Shown piece after piece: positions 8,020 to 16,504 of a stretch of DNA of 64,000 bases. The stretch lies in assembly GCA_964506325.1 (NCBI GenBank), contig CAZDLO010000006.1:19515-83514 (forward strand), read 5' to 3'. A model generated the notes under the pieces. That model made no database searches. It worked only from the letters and a program-made list of their open reading frames with translations, and was not told the origin of the DNA. Made by a program: the position numbers and the translations under genes. The stretch is from CAINVV01 sp964506325. Lineage in GTDB: Bacteria; Bacteroidota; Bacteroidia; Bacteroidales; Prolixibacteraceae. Every line of letters starts with the position of its first letter. Position 1 is the first letter of the stretch.

Positions 8020-9582
8020 TTACTGCAGGATATAGTTGCTGGCAACCCTTGCATAATCTGCAAGCTGTTTTTCGATCCAGCTGTTATCCTTGTTCAATTC
8101 TGTTGCCATTATCTCTGCCACAACAGGGGCCATCCTGATACTTTCCTTTGCATTCAGAAGCAGGGCCCTTGTCCTCCTGGCAAGAAAATCCTCAACAGTC
8201 CGGGCCATTTCGTGCCTTACGCTCCATACCACCTGTGCCTTGATGATGTGGAGCTCTTTGCTGATCAGTTTCCCGTACCCTTTGTTTTGCTTGACCATGG
8301 CCAGAATTTTCTCCTCATCAGACCCGTAATAATAGAATGGGCTCTCCCTGTCTGTTATTTCCTTGTAACCATGAATCTTGCAACAATCTGTTTTGGAACC
8401 GGATATTTTCAAGTCGCTTTTCCGGGCAATCAGGTCAATGACATCCTGGGCCATTCTCCTGTAGGTGGTCCATTTCCCTCCGGTGATGGTTATCAATCCG
8501 GAGTCGGATACCCTGATGATGTGGCCGCGGGAGATCTCTTTGGTATTTCTGCCATCTTTCCTGGGCGCTGCCAATGGCCTCAGCCCCGCGAAGACACTTA
8601 AAATATCAGGGCGGCCGGGAGGTTTGGCCAGGAACCTGCCTGCCGTCTCAAGAATAAAATCAATCTCTTCCTGTAGTGCGACAGGTTCAATCTCGGCAGC
8701 TTCCTTCTGAACATCGGTAGTCCCGACCACTACCTTGTTGTGCCACGGGACAGCGAAAAGCACACGTCCGTCTTTTGTTTTCGGAATCATGACAGCATAC
8801 TTCCCCGGAACAAAATCCTTGCTGATGACCAGGTGCACTCCCTGGCTGAAACGGACCAACGGACGGGACTCCTTGTCATCCATTTTGCGGATATAATCCA
8901 CAAATACACCTGTTGCGTTTACAACAAACTTGCACGGAATGGTCTGTTTTTTCCCGCTTTCCTGGTCAATTAACTCTACGCCGCGAATTTCTCCTTCTTC
9001 TTTGACCAGCCCTGAGGCTTTCATGTAATTGAGGGCTACTCCTCCGTTTTCCACAAAAGTCTGAACCATGTTAATGGCCATCCTGGAATCATCAAACTGA
9101 CCATCGTGGTAAATAATGCCCCCGTATAGATTTTCCTTTCTAAGCGTCGGGATCATCTCCAGGGTATCTCGTTTGGATAATGGCCTCGATTTTCCAAGGC
9201 TTAACCTGACCGACAGCAGGTCATAAAGCCACAACCCGACAGAATAAAAGGGCACTCCCCACCAGGTGTAGGAGGGTATGACAAACGACTGGTCTGTAAC
9301 CAGGTGCGGGGCATTTTGTCTCATTCTCCCCCGCTCTTTCAAGGCTTCGATTACCAAACGCAAGTTCCCCTGGGCAAGATACCGGACACCCCCGTGTACC
9401 AGCTTGGTGCTTCGGCTGGAGGTTCCTTTGGAAAAGTCGTATTGCTCCACCAATAATGTTTTCAATCCCCTGCTGAGGGCTTCAATAGCCGTGCCAATAC
9501 CCGTAGCTCCTCCGCCTATGACAATAAGATCCCATTCATTGGCCAGGTTTTCGAGTTCAAGTATCATCTTCTCCCTTAACAT
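8020..9582 (-). CDS. glpD: Glycerol-3-phosphate dehydrogenase (FAD, aerobic type)
   Basis: At 520 aa this matches GlpD. The FAD-binding Rossmann motif is DLIVIGGGATGIGTAIEAL, followed by GTSSRSTKLVHGGVRYL. A conserved GLRPLAAPRKDGRNTKEISR block and the ITGGKWTTYRRMAQDV segment near the end of the FAD domain follow, then a C-terminal helical domain. It oxidises glycerol-3-phosphate to dihydroxyacetone phosphate and passes electrons to quinone at the membrane. ATG 9582 is taken; a GTG lies one codon upstream and ATG 9567 is also possible. It stands alone; no glpF or glpK is seen next to it. The glycerophosphodiesterase at the left edge would supply the same substrate, though it is about 8 kb away. 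Confidence 0.93.
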   Translation of the reverse strand: MLREKMILELENLANEWDLIVIGGGATGIGTAIEALSRGLKTLLVEQYDFSKGTSSRSTKLVHGGVRYLAQGNLRLVIEALKERGRMRQNAPHLVTDQSFVIPSYTWWGVPFYSVGLWLYDLLSVRLSLGKSRPLSKRDTLEMIPTLRKENLYGGIIYHDGQFDDSRMAINMVQTFVENGGVALNYMKASGLVKEEGEIRGVELIDQESGKKQTIPCKFVVNATGVFVDYIRKMDDKESRPLVRFSQGVHLVISKDFVPGKYAVMIPKTKDGRVLFAVPWHNKVVVGTTDVQKEAAEIEPVALQEEIDFILETAGRFLAKPPGRPDILSVFAGLRPLAAPRKDGRNTKEISRGHIIRVSDSGLITITGGKWTTYRRMAQDVIDLIARKSDLKISGSKTDCCKIHGYKEITDRESPFYYYGSDEEKILAMVKQNKGYGKLISKELHIIKAQVVWSVRHEMARTVEDFLARRTRALLLNAKESIRMAPVVAEIMATELNKDNSWIEKQLADYARVASNYILQ

Positions 9583-9859
9583 CACTATTTTTGTTTAACT
9601 ATTTTGGAGCCCAAAGAAGGGAAATACAGCAATAATAAATATTTTGTTCAGCAAACTGACCGGATCATTGGCAGCCGGGGACAATGGTTAAATTTAGGCC
9701 TTAATTCAGGTCTGCGCTCCGGTCTCTTAGGTTGTACGATCAGGTTAATTCCGGCAATTTGCGGGATTGCATTAAAGATAATCATTGCAGACAGAGAACC
9801 GGCGGTAATGGGGATTATTTTATTAATATACTTATTAACAATTACATAAAAACCGAAGT

Positions 9860-10267
9860 ATGAGACGAAGGACAATGCTTGCCAATCTTGGTCTGACCAC
9901 ACTCCTGGCGACTTTCTCCCTGAACAGGGCCAATGCCTCAGGTGGTAATAGTGATGAATGTGCCTTGAAGAAGGGAGAAATCAGGCACATGGTAATTTTT
10001 AACCTGAAATATGAAAAGGGGACGGCGGAGGCCTTGAAATTTTTAGCGGACGGAAAGCGAATCCTGTCAGGTATCCCTGTTGTCAACAATTTTGAGGCTT
10101 TTGAGCAGGTAAGTGTCAAGAACAAATTCACCTACGGATTTTCGATGCGCTTCGCGAACAAACCGGACTATGAGACCTACAGCAACCACAGCAGCCATGT
10201 GGCATTTGTCAGGGAACGGTGGATGAAGGAGGTGACAGATTTCCTGGAAATTGATTTTGGGATCTAA
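9860..10267 (+). CDS. Exported Dabb-domain (stress-responsive A/B barrel) protein
   Basis: This is a short protein of 135 aa. The N-terminus MRRRTMLANLGLTTLLATFSLNRANA looks like a Tat-type or Sec signal peptide with an arginine cluster. The rest is a single Dabb domain, recognised from IRHMVIFNLKYEKGTAEALKF, the NNFEAFEQVS strand, YGFSMRFANKPDYETYSNHSSHVAFV and a terminal VTDFLEIDF. Dabb proteins form dimeric alpha/beta barrels; most have no known activity. It is a single gene, divergent from glpD across a 277-bp spacer and convergent with the CNNM transporter gene. Small ORFs in that spacer on both strands lack support. Confidence 0.8.
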   Translation: MRRRTMLANLGLTTLLATFSLNRANASGGNSDECALKKGEIRHMVIFNLKYEKGTAEALKFLADGKRILSGIPVVNNFEAFEQVSVKNKFTYGFSMRFANKPDYETYSNHSSHVAFVRERWMKEVTDFLEIDFGI

Positions 10268-10293
10268 CGGATTGAAATGGGACCAGCCAGGCC

Positions 10294-11586
10294 TCAGTCC
10301 TGCAGATCAATCAACTGTACCAGGATAATGGTACTTCTGTTCTTCTTGACGACAGAAAATTCGTAATCTTCAAGGGAAATCTTCTCCTTGACTACAGGTA
10401 TTTTACCAAATTTCAGAATAAGGTAGCCTGCAAGGGTTTCATATTGCTCATCCTTTTCAATCGGATGGGGCAACAATTCATTGATATCGTCGAGCGAGGC
10501 CGAAGCAATGACATGGTACGTCCTGTCGGCAACTTTCTCGACAAACGGGATTTCATTGTCATATTCGTCCTGGATTTCCCCGACAAGCTCTTCAAGGATA
10601 TCCTCCATCGTTATGATACCCTCTGTGCCGCCATATTCATTGACGACCAGGGCGATTTGCTGGTGTTTAACCTGGAATTCGTTCAGCATCAGGCCGATAC
10701 TTTTGGTGTCGGGCACCGCAAGGATATTTCGCATGATGTTGCGGATATTGAAGGTTTCCTTTTTCCGGAGCGCGATCAGGATATCCTTTAAATAAACCAC
10801 TCCCACTATGTTGTCAAGGTTGTCTTCGTAACAGGGGATTCTCGAATAACTCTCCTCTATCACCTTTTCCAGGACAGCATCGTCAAAATCGTTGAGGTCT
10901 ATGGCAAACACGGAGGTTCGGGGTACCATGATCTGCTTGGTGGTCTGATCGGAAAAGTCGAAGGCATTTTTGATGATTTTATACTCTGCGTCATCGATTT
11001 CACCGCTTTTCTGACCCTGTTGTACCAGGTATTTCAATTCTTCGCTGCTGTGTACGTCTGCCTCTGGTATGGTGCTGATCCCGAAGATCTTCAGGATAAA
11101 ATTGGCTGTCCCGTTCAAAAGCCAGATGAAGGGACGAAAGACGGTGAAGAAAAAATGCAGCGGGTAAGAAACAAAAAAGGTGGTTTTCTCTGAATACTGG
11201 ATGGCAATAGATTTTGGGGCAAGTTCACCAAAGACTATATGCAGCAGGGTAATGATTACGAATGCCAGGGGCAATGCGATCTGGTGGGCCAAAACCGGAT
11301 TGGCAGCCATTCCCATTTTGTCCATGATATCGATAATTATCTTGCTTACAACAGGCTCTCCAATCCAGCCAAGCCCCAGGCTGGCCAGGGTAATTCCAAG
11401 TTGTGTGGCAGCAAGGTACCGGTTGAGGTTTGAGACAATGTGCCTGGAAAGTGATGCCATGCGGCTCCCTTCCTTTGCTTTTACCTCAAGTTGGGATGCA
11501 CGCACTTTTACAATTGCAAATTCTGCAGCAACGAAAAAGCTGTTCAGGAAGACAAGTAAAAATGTTATGAGAATATCCAGTAACAT
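10294..11586 (-). CDS. CNNM/CorC-family transporter (hemolysin family, CBS domains)
   Basis: This is a 430-aa membrane protein. Residues about 1-190 form the CNNM/DUF21 transmembrane region, with several hydrophobic helices and the signature LNSFFVAAEFAIVKVRASQ plus GELAPKSIAIQYSE. A CBS pair follows at about 205-330, including PRTSVFAIDLNDFDD and VVNEYGGTEGIITMEDILEELVGEIQDE. A CorC/HlyC transporter-associated domain at about 345-425 ends the protein. Family members move or sense Mg2+ and Co2+; the hemolysin label is historical. It starts at ATG 11586 and ends 26 bp from the convergent Dabb gene. Confidence 0.9.
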   Translation of the reverse strand: MLLDILITFLLVFLNSFFVAAEFAIVKVRASQLEVKAKEGSRMASLSRHIVSNLNRYLAATQLGITLASLGLGWIGEPVVSKIIIDIMDKMGMAANPVLAHQIALPLAFVIITLLHIVFGELAPKSIAIQYSEKTTFFVSYPLHFFFTVFRPFIWLLNGTANFILKIFGISTIPEADVHSSEELKYLVQQGQKSGEIDDAEYKIIKNAFDFSDQTTKQIMVPRTSVFAIDLNDFDDAVLEKVIEESYSRIPCYEDNLDNIVGVVYLKDILIALRKKETFNIRNIMRNILAVPDTKSIGLMLNEFQVKHQQIALVVNEYGGTEGIITMEDILEELVGEIQDEYDNEIPFVEKVADRTYHVIASASLDDINELLPHPIEKDEQYETLAGYLILKFGKIPVVKEKISLEDYEFSVVKKNRSTIILVQLIDLQD

Positions 11587-11618
11587 GGCGGAGATAAAAT
11601 TAATTTGACAAAGCTACA

Positions 11619-12662
11619 TTAAAATAATTCAACCACTGTACCCGATCTGGCAGATTCATAACAGGCTTCTATCACTTTCTGACTGTGAAGGCCCCGGGCA
11701 AAACTATTAAGTGGCTCCCTTCCCTCAAGGATGGCGGAGCTGAATTCCTCAATTTCAGAAAGATACGTATTGGCGGGGTCCGGGTTTATTACCATTCCCT
11801 CTTCTTTCCCTCTCGCCTGTAGGGGGTTGTAAACTATTTCGTCATCCTCCAGGTAAGCGACCATCGTTCCAGATGCTTCCTGCCCGATCGTGCCGCTTGC
11901 GAGGATGCTTCCCCGCGAACCGTAAAGTTCCAGCATATTTTTACTGCTTTTGTCCGGAATGCAAAAATAACTGTCTACAGTTCCCATTGCCCCGTTCTCA
12001 AACACCAGGGATACCAAGGAGCTGTCTTCTGATGAATAGCTGTGAACATGGTTCCGAATAAAACAGGTCACCTTCAGAACTTTGCCGAAAAACATCTCCA
12101 GCAGATCTATGCAATGACTACCCATGTCTATCAGGGAACCACCGCCTGAGGTAACTGGGTTTTGACGCCAGGCTCCTGCCAGGGGAGGATACCAGCACGA
12201 CAACTGGGCACGGCAATAAACAGGATTGCCAATTTTACCCTCGCGGATCAGATTCAAGGCTGCACGATGCTGGGATGAGAATCCCATCATGAAAGCAGTT
12301 CCCAGAAGCACACCTTCCTGCTTGCAGATCTCACCCAGTTTCCAGGCTTCTGAAACGGTAAGGCCCAAAGGTTTCTCGCACAAAATATGCTTACCGGCCA
12401 CAGCGCAGCGGATACCCTGTTCCAGGTGCAGATGAACCGGAGTTGCGATATACACGGCATCAATCCCGGATTGAAGCAGCTCTTCAATGCCGGAGGCGGC
12501 ATAGGCATTGAACTGTTTGGCAACGGATGCATTGACTTCAGCATTGATATCATAAACTGAGACCAGTTCGGCATTCCCGGCAGGTACAATGCCTTCCGGG
12601 ATTGTTCTCCTCCCGGCAATTCCACCGGATCCGATTACGCCCCATCTTACCTTGTTTCCCAA
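11619..12662 (-). CDS. Gfo/Idh/MocA-family oxidoreductase
   Basis: This is a 347-aa NAD(P)-dependent sugar or inositol dehydrogenase-like protein. The N-terminal Rossmann fold (WGVIGSGGIAGRRTIPEG) is followed by DAVYIATPVHLHLEQG and the GKHILCEKPLGLTVSEA segment, whose EKP lysine is the family's catalytic signature. The GGGSLIDMGSHCIDLLEMF helix of the C-terminal domain carries the conserved histidine. The substrate cannot be read from sequence. No ATG precedes the Rossmann motif in frame; the first usable start is TTG at 12662, after an in-frame stop at 12684-12686. A palindromic site lies 45 bp upstream. Confidence 0.88.
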   Translation of the reverse strand: MGNKVRWGVIGSGGIAGRRTIPEGIVPAGNAELVSVYDINAEVNASVAKQFNAYAASGIEELLQSGIDAVYIATPVHLHLEQGIRCAVAGKHILCEKPLGLTVSEAWKLGEICKQEGVLLGTAFMMGFSSQHRAALNLIREGKIGNPVYCRAQLSCWYPPLAGAWRQNPVTSGGGSLIDMGSHCIDLLEMFFGKVLKVTCFIRNHVHSYSSEDSSLVSLVFENGAMGTVDSYFCIPDKSSKNMLELYGSRGSILASGTIGQEASGTMVAYLEDDEIVYNPLQARGKEEGMVINPDPANTYLSEIEEFSSAILEGREPLNSFARGLHSQKVIEACYESARSGTVVELF

Positions 12663-12680
12663 ATCTGTTAAAAGTTTATG

Positions 12681-12723
12681 TTTTTACCAGCCAGTACTTT
12701 TGCATTTTTACCAGCCTGGTAAA
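12681..12723. promoter_or_regulatory. Operator-like palindrome with a repeated half-site upstream of the Gfo/Idh/MocA gene
   Basis: TTTACCAG-C-CTGGTAAA at 12707-12723 is a perfect 8-bp-arm palindrome. The 12-mer tttttaccagcc occurs twice, at 12681-12692 and 12705-12716, 24 bp apart and so close to two helical turns. On the minus strand TATCTTTA, one base off the TAnnTTTG -7 box, overlaps the outer edge at about 12728-12721. The pattern fits a LacI- or GntR-family site; no regulator gene is adjacent. Confidence 0.5.
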
Positions 12724-12831
12724 GATATGATTTTGCCGGTATTTTGAATCTGATCTTTTGAAAGGGATACATAATCGTTGTTGGTCGTTCCCTGTTGGCT
12801 GTTTTCCTCCGGCTCCCTTGAAAAATGAAAA

Positions 12832-13890
12832 TCAAATACCGGATTTCAGATGCCTGTTAAATACCTCTTTTACTTGTTGCCACATGGCCTCAGACAGCAC
12901 ATGGCCTTCGCCGGGCTCAATAAATGAGGTGAAGTTTCCCGGTACGCCTGCTTTACCGTACACTTCAGCAATCCTTTGTACACCTCTTCTGGCCGATTCA
13001 ATCGGTGTCCCCTTGTCCTTTTCTCCAAAGTTAAGGTGCAAGGCCCTGGGCGCTATCAGCGCAGCAATCTCCGGGGTATCGCCATATTTTTTCCAGCCCG
13101 GCACGTAATTGGGAAAGCAATGCAGGAGATGCTCTTCTTCAATGGCCTCGTAGGTGGGAAGACAGCAATTGCCTACGATGCATTTCAATCTTGGCTCGAC
13201 CGGACCCACCAGCCAGCAATGGGTTGATCCCATTGAATGTCCGTAACAGCCCAACTGGTCGGGTTTCACTTCCGGGCGCTCACACAGCAGGTCAACGGCC
13301 CGTTTCATGTCCAGGATATTTTTCCATGCCAGGCTGCGTCCCCTTACAACCTCACGGAGAAATTCAAACCTCTCATAGGAACTGTCTTTCAACTTTCCTG
13401 ACGGGTCCTGCCTCTCCTCAAAACACAAGGCATCCGGACAAAGAACAACATATCCTTCCTTAACCAGGGCGACTCCGGTATGATGCATCGGATTGCCTGC
13501 CAGTCCGGCCGGTTCTGTTTTGCCGAGGTGGAACTCTCCGTTGTGCTGGTGCCACACTGCGATACCCGGCAATGGATGGGAAGAGGTTGCATTGTCCGGA
13601 ATCATCAGCATGGCAGGGACTCTTTCTCCCGGCATGACCTCATAGGTAATAGACTCAATCCGGTAACCGTCCTTCTGGATGGTTTCACGAATTTTGGGCA
13701 ATAACGGCGTTTTATCCGGGAAAGTCCCGCCCAGGCAGTTCCTGTAGGCAGTCAGCAGGGAGACCGGTGACGAATCCGTATTGTCCGGTCCGGTGGAAGC
13801 GTTGACTGCCCCGGAAACGCCTATGCCGGCTGTGAGTGCTCCCAAACCTGCAATAATATTCGACTTTAAAAAGGTACGTCTGGTTTTCAT
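12832..13890 (-). CDS. Tat-exported alpha/beta hydrolase (dienelactone hydrolase / acetyl xylan esterase-like)
   Basis: This is a 352-aa secreted hydrolase. The N-terminus MKTRRTFLKSNIIAGLGALTAG is a twin-arginine signal. The body is an alpha/beta hydrolase fold: PGIAVWHQHNGEFHLG forms the oxyanion region, YVVLCPDALCFEERQ leads to a helix, and GCYGHSMGSTHCW contains the GxSxG nucleophile serine. A late aspartate (GEKDKGTPIE) and histidine (EPGEGHVLSEAMW) complete the triad. Related proteins are annotated as acetyl xylan esterases or dienelactone hydrolases and act on ester-linked carbohydrate decorations. The precise substrate is not determinable. It is on the same strand as the oxidoreductase downstream but separated by 169 bp, so co-transcription is uncertain. 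Confidence 0.85.
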   Translation of the reverse strand: MKTRRTFLKSNIIAGLGALTAGIGVSGAVNASTGPDNTDSSPVSLLTAYRNCLGGTFPDKTPLLPKIRETIQKDGYRIESITYEVMPGERVPAMLMIPDNATSSHPLPGIAVWHQHNGEFHLGKTEPAGLAGNPMHHTGVALVKEGYVVLCPDALCFEERQDPSGKLKDSSYERFEFLREVVRGRSLAWKNILDMKRAVDLLCERPEVKPDQLGCYGHSMGSTHCWLVGPVEPRLKCIVGNCCLPTYEAIEEEHLLHCFPNYVPGWKKYGDTPEIAALIAPRALHLNFGEKDKGTPIESARRGVQRIAEVYGKAGVPGNFTSFIEPGEGHVLSEAMWQQVKEVFNRHLKSGI

Positions 13891-13923
13891 GACAACTCCT
13901 TTAATTAAATGTCCATCAAATAT

Positions 13924-15465
13924 TTACCATCTTCTTGACCTGGAACGGGTTGACCTGAGGCCAAGAACTCCCAGCAGCCCCCTGGTAACTTCTCTTGCAA
14001 TCATGCTGGTGATCGGGCTTTTGATAATTTCTTCAAGGATGGAATCCATTTTTCCGCCACTGCCGGAATCCCCGGAACGCTGTTCCTCCTGTTCTGAATC
14101 ATCAGGTTCACCATGTGATTTCAATCTCTTCTGTAGCATCTCAAAGGCGCTTTCCCTGTCCATCTCGTTGTTGTATTCCTGGATGAGCCTTGATCTGCGG
14201 ATGTAACCGTTGATCTCTACGGGGGTCAGCACATCCATCCTGGAATTGGGGGGGCGCATCATCGTGCTGACCAGCTCTGTTGGCCTTCCTTTCTCATCAA
14301 GCCCGGTAACAAAAGCTTCACCGATGCCCAGCTGAGTGATCAGTTCGTCAACCTGGTAATACTCTGAAATGGGGTAATTCTCTGAGGCGGACTTGATATC
14401 TTTGCGGTCCTTGGCGGTAAATGCCCTGAGAGCATGCTGTACCTTGGTGCCAAGCTGACCCAGGATGCCTGCCGGGATATCGCTGGGAGACTGGGTGATG
14501 AAGAATATTCCCACCCCTTTTGAGCGGATAAGCTTAATTGTCATTTCAAACTGATCCAGCAGAACCTTGGAGGCATTCCTGAAAATAAGGTGGGCCTCAT
14601 CGAGGAAGATCACCAGTTTGGGCTTTTCAGGGTCGCCTTCTTCCGGCATGTGCTGGAATATCTCTGCAAGCAGGCAAAGCATGAAGGTGCTGAACAGGTC
14701 GGGTTTGCTTTGCATGTCGGTGAGACGAAGTATATTTATTACCCCTTGTCCGTCGTCATTCTGCTTCATCAGGTCGAACACGTCAAAGGAAGGCTCCCCA
14801 AAAATGGAGGCTGCACCTTGTTGTTCCAGCGAGATGATATTGCGCAGTATAGTCCCGGCAGAAGATCCGGAAAGGAAACCATACTCATTTTTAAACTCTT
14901 CTTTCCCTTCATTTTGGGCGAAATTGAGTACGCTTTTCAGGTCTTTAAGGTCAAGAAGCGGCAATTTCCGGTCGTCGCAATACTTGAAAATCATTGAGAT
15001 AACACCTTCCTGGCTTTCGTTAAGTCCAAGGATCTTGGACAGCAGTACAGGCCCGTATTCCGAAACCGTGGCTCTTAACCGTACGCCGGGTTCATCTGAA
15101 ATCGACAGGAATTCAATGGGATAGCTTTTGCCTTCCCAGTTCATCCCGATCAGTTTGGACCGTTTTTCAACAATCGGATTCATCTCCCCGGCGGCACCAA
15201 GCCCGCTCAAATCCCCTTTTATGTCCATGGCAAGCACAGGCACACCTGCGTCCGACAGGCTCTCCATGATCACCTGCAGGGATTTTGTTTTTCCGGTTCC
15301 TGTTGCTCCTGCAATCAGTCCGTGGCGGTTAAAGGTCTTCAGCGGAAGCCTGACCTGGCAGCCTGTTTCATAATCATCACCCAGAATGGCTGATCCAATT
15401 AGTATGGATTCTCCTTTGAAGGAATAGGAGTTTTTAATCTTTTCAATGAAAATTTTCTTTTCCAT
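13924..15465 (-). CDS. HerA-like / DUF853 ATPase (YjgR family)
   Basis: This is a 513-aa ATPase of the HerA-FtsK superfamily. Walker A is AGATGTGKTKSLQVI near residue 53, followed by PVLAMDIKGDLSGLG. Walker B is KLVIFLDEAHLIFRN, and an arginine-finger-like region IRSKGVGIFFITQSPSDIP follows. The C-terminus is a basic tail rich in Arg-Ser. The family is soluble, widespread and of unknown cellular function; homology to HerA suggests a DNA-linked hexameric motor. The gene starts at ATG 15465 and is separated from the hydrolase gene downstream by only 33 bp. Confidence 0.88.
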   Translation of the reverse strand: MEKKIFIEKIKNSYSFKGESILIGSAILGDDYETGCQVRLPLKTFNRHGLIAGATGTGKTKSLQVIMESLSDAGVPVLAMDIKGDLSGLGAAGEMNPIVEKRSKLIGMNWEGKSYPIEFLSISDEPGVRLRATVSEYGPVLLSKILGLNESQEGVISMIFKYCDDRKLPLLDLKDLKSVLNFAQNEGKEEFKNEYGFLSGSSAGTILRNIISLEQQGAASIFGEPSFDVFDLMKQNDDGQGVINILRLTDMQSKPDLFSTFMLCLLAEIFQHMPEEGDPEKPKLVIFLDEAHLIFRNASKVLLDQFEMTIKLIRSKGVGIFFITQSPSDIPAGILGQLGTKVQHALRAFTAKDRKDIKSASENYPISEYYQVDELITQLGIGEAFVTGLDEKGRPTELVSTMMRPPNSRMDVLTPVEINGYIRRSRLIQEYNNEMDRESAFEMLQKRLKSHGEPDDSEQEEQRSGDSGSGGKMDSILEEIIKSPITSMIAREVTRGLLGVLGLRSTRSRSRRW

Positions 15466-15606
15466 GGGAATATTTTTATCCGGTATATTTTTTGAATAGG
15501 TAATTTCCTGTTAACAGTAATAGTAATTTTTTTTTGCTGGTCCGGGAATAATACACCCGGGTATCCGTTCACAGATTCCGGCAGGGCCCCATCACCATTC
15601 AGCCTG

Positions 15607-16275
15607 TCATTTTGCGTCCCTGATACATCTTACCGAAAACCCGCTTTGTTGAGAACCGAAGTATTTGAATGCCGTTCCATCTTTACTGAACAGCACGATG
15701 TACCAGGCATTAAGGCCGTTTTCAGTCGAACTCCAGAAGTAACTGCTCGCTCCCTGGGAGGAAAAAATTCCTTTCGTGGTGCGGTAGCCATAAGGGATGG
15801 CATTGAAACCACTTGAATTTGAGCCATTCCCATTAGATTTCCATCCGGAACCTGATTTCATTTCATTTCCGGCCAACGACTCCCCGCCAAGGTAGGTGGT
15901 TAAAGTCCTCCATTCCTTGTCGGCAGGTACATGCCATCCCGCCGGACAAAGCTTTCCCGAAGCGATGGCATGCCAGTTGTAATAGGCCCCGTACGAGGCT
16001 TTGTCTCCGGAGGCATCGTTGATAAACCAGGCATAAGCACCCTCTTTCGTTACAGCCCAGGCTGAATCTGCAGTGACATTCAGAATGGCACTGCCATCAT
16101 TGTATTTTGTGGCCCGGAGATTTTCTGTCATCCATTCCTGGGTGCCGATAGTTACTGTTGAGTAGGTATTCCCTTCTCCATCGTTGAGTTTTCCGGTTTT
16201 GCCGTTCTTACTTCCACAGCTCATCATCAGAAGGAAACCTGACAAGGCGATCAACAGGGTTTTGAGGTTATTCAT
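15607..16275 (-). CDS. FISUMP-domain lipoprotein
   Basis: This is a 222-aa secreted lipoprotein. The start at ATG 16275 is preferred because it gives a proper lipoprotein signal, MNNLKTLLIALSGFLLMMSC, with the lipid-modified Cys in LLMMSCGS; an upstream ATG at 16320 would add 15 residues before it. The rest is a Fibrobacter succinogenes major paralogous (FISUMP) domain: TVTIGTQEWMTENLRATKYNDG, YGAYYNWHAI, CPAGWHVPADKEWRTL and a C-terminal FSVRCIRDAK. FISUMP proteins are surface lipoproteins or T9SS cargo in Bacteroidota; their function is not established. No sorting domain is seen here. Confidence 0.88.
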   Translation of the reverse strand: MNNLKTLLIALSGFLLMMSCGSKNGKTGKLNDGEGNTYSTVTIGTQEWMTENLRATKYNDGSAILNVTADSAWAVTKEGAYAWFINDASGDKASYGAYYNWHAIASGKLCPAGWHVPADKEWRTLTTYLGGESLAGNEMKSGSGWKSNGNGSNSSGFNAIPYGYRTTKGIFSSQGASSYFWSSTENGLNAWYIVLFSKDGTAFKYFGSQQSGFSVRCIRDAK

Positions 16276-16504
16276 CGTTTTGCGGGTGTTATTATAGCCC
16301 AAATCTAGGCACAATTTCAATGATAAAAAATCAATGTTTTAAGCATTTTTCACTACCGGTTCAGTTTATCGGCAGATTGAAGGGGATCTGCAGGAAATTT
16401 TGCAATTGGCAGCCCGGGACTCACACATCAGATGCCAGGTTCGCGGTGCCGGATTAAAATTTTCCTTAGGCTTATATCGTTCTCCTGCCATCATCACCCC
16501 GGTG

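Noticed and set aside
9604..9902. Overlapping small frames on both strands between glpD and the Dabb gene
   Set aside because: They overlap each other antiparallel, show no domain and fall in promoter-type spacer DNA.
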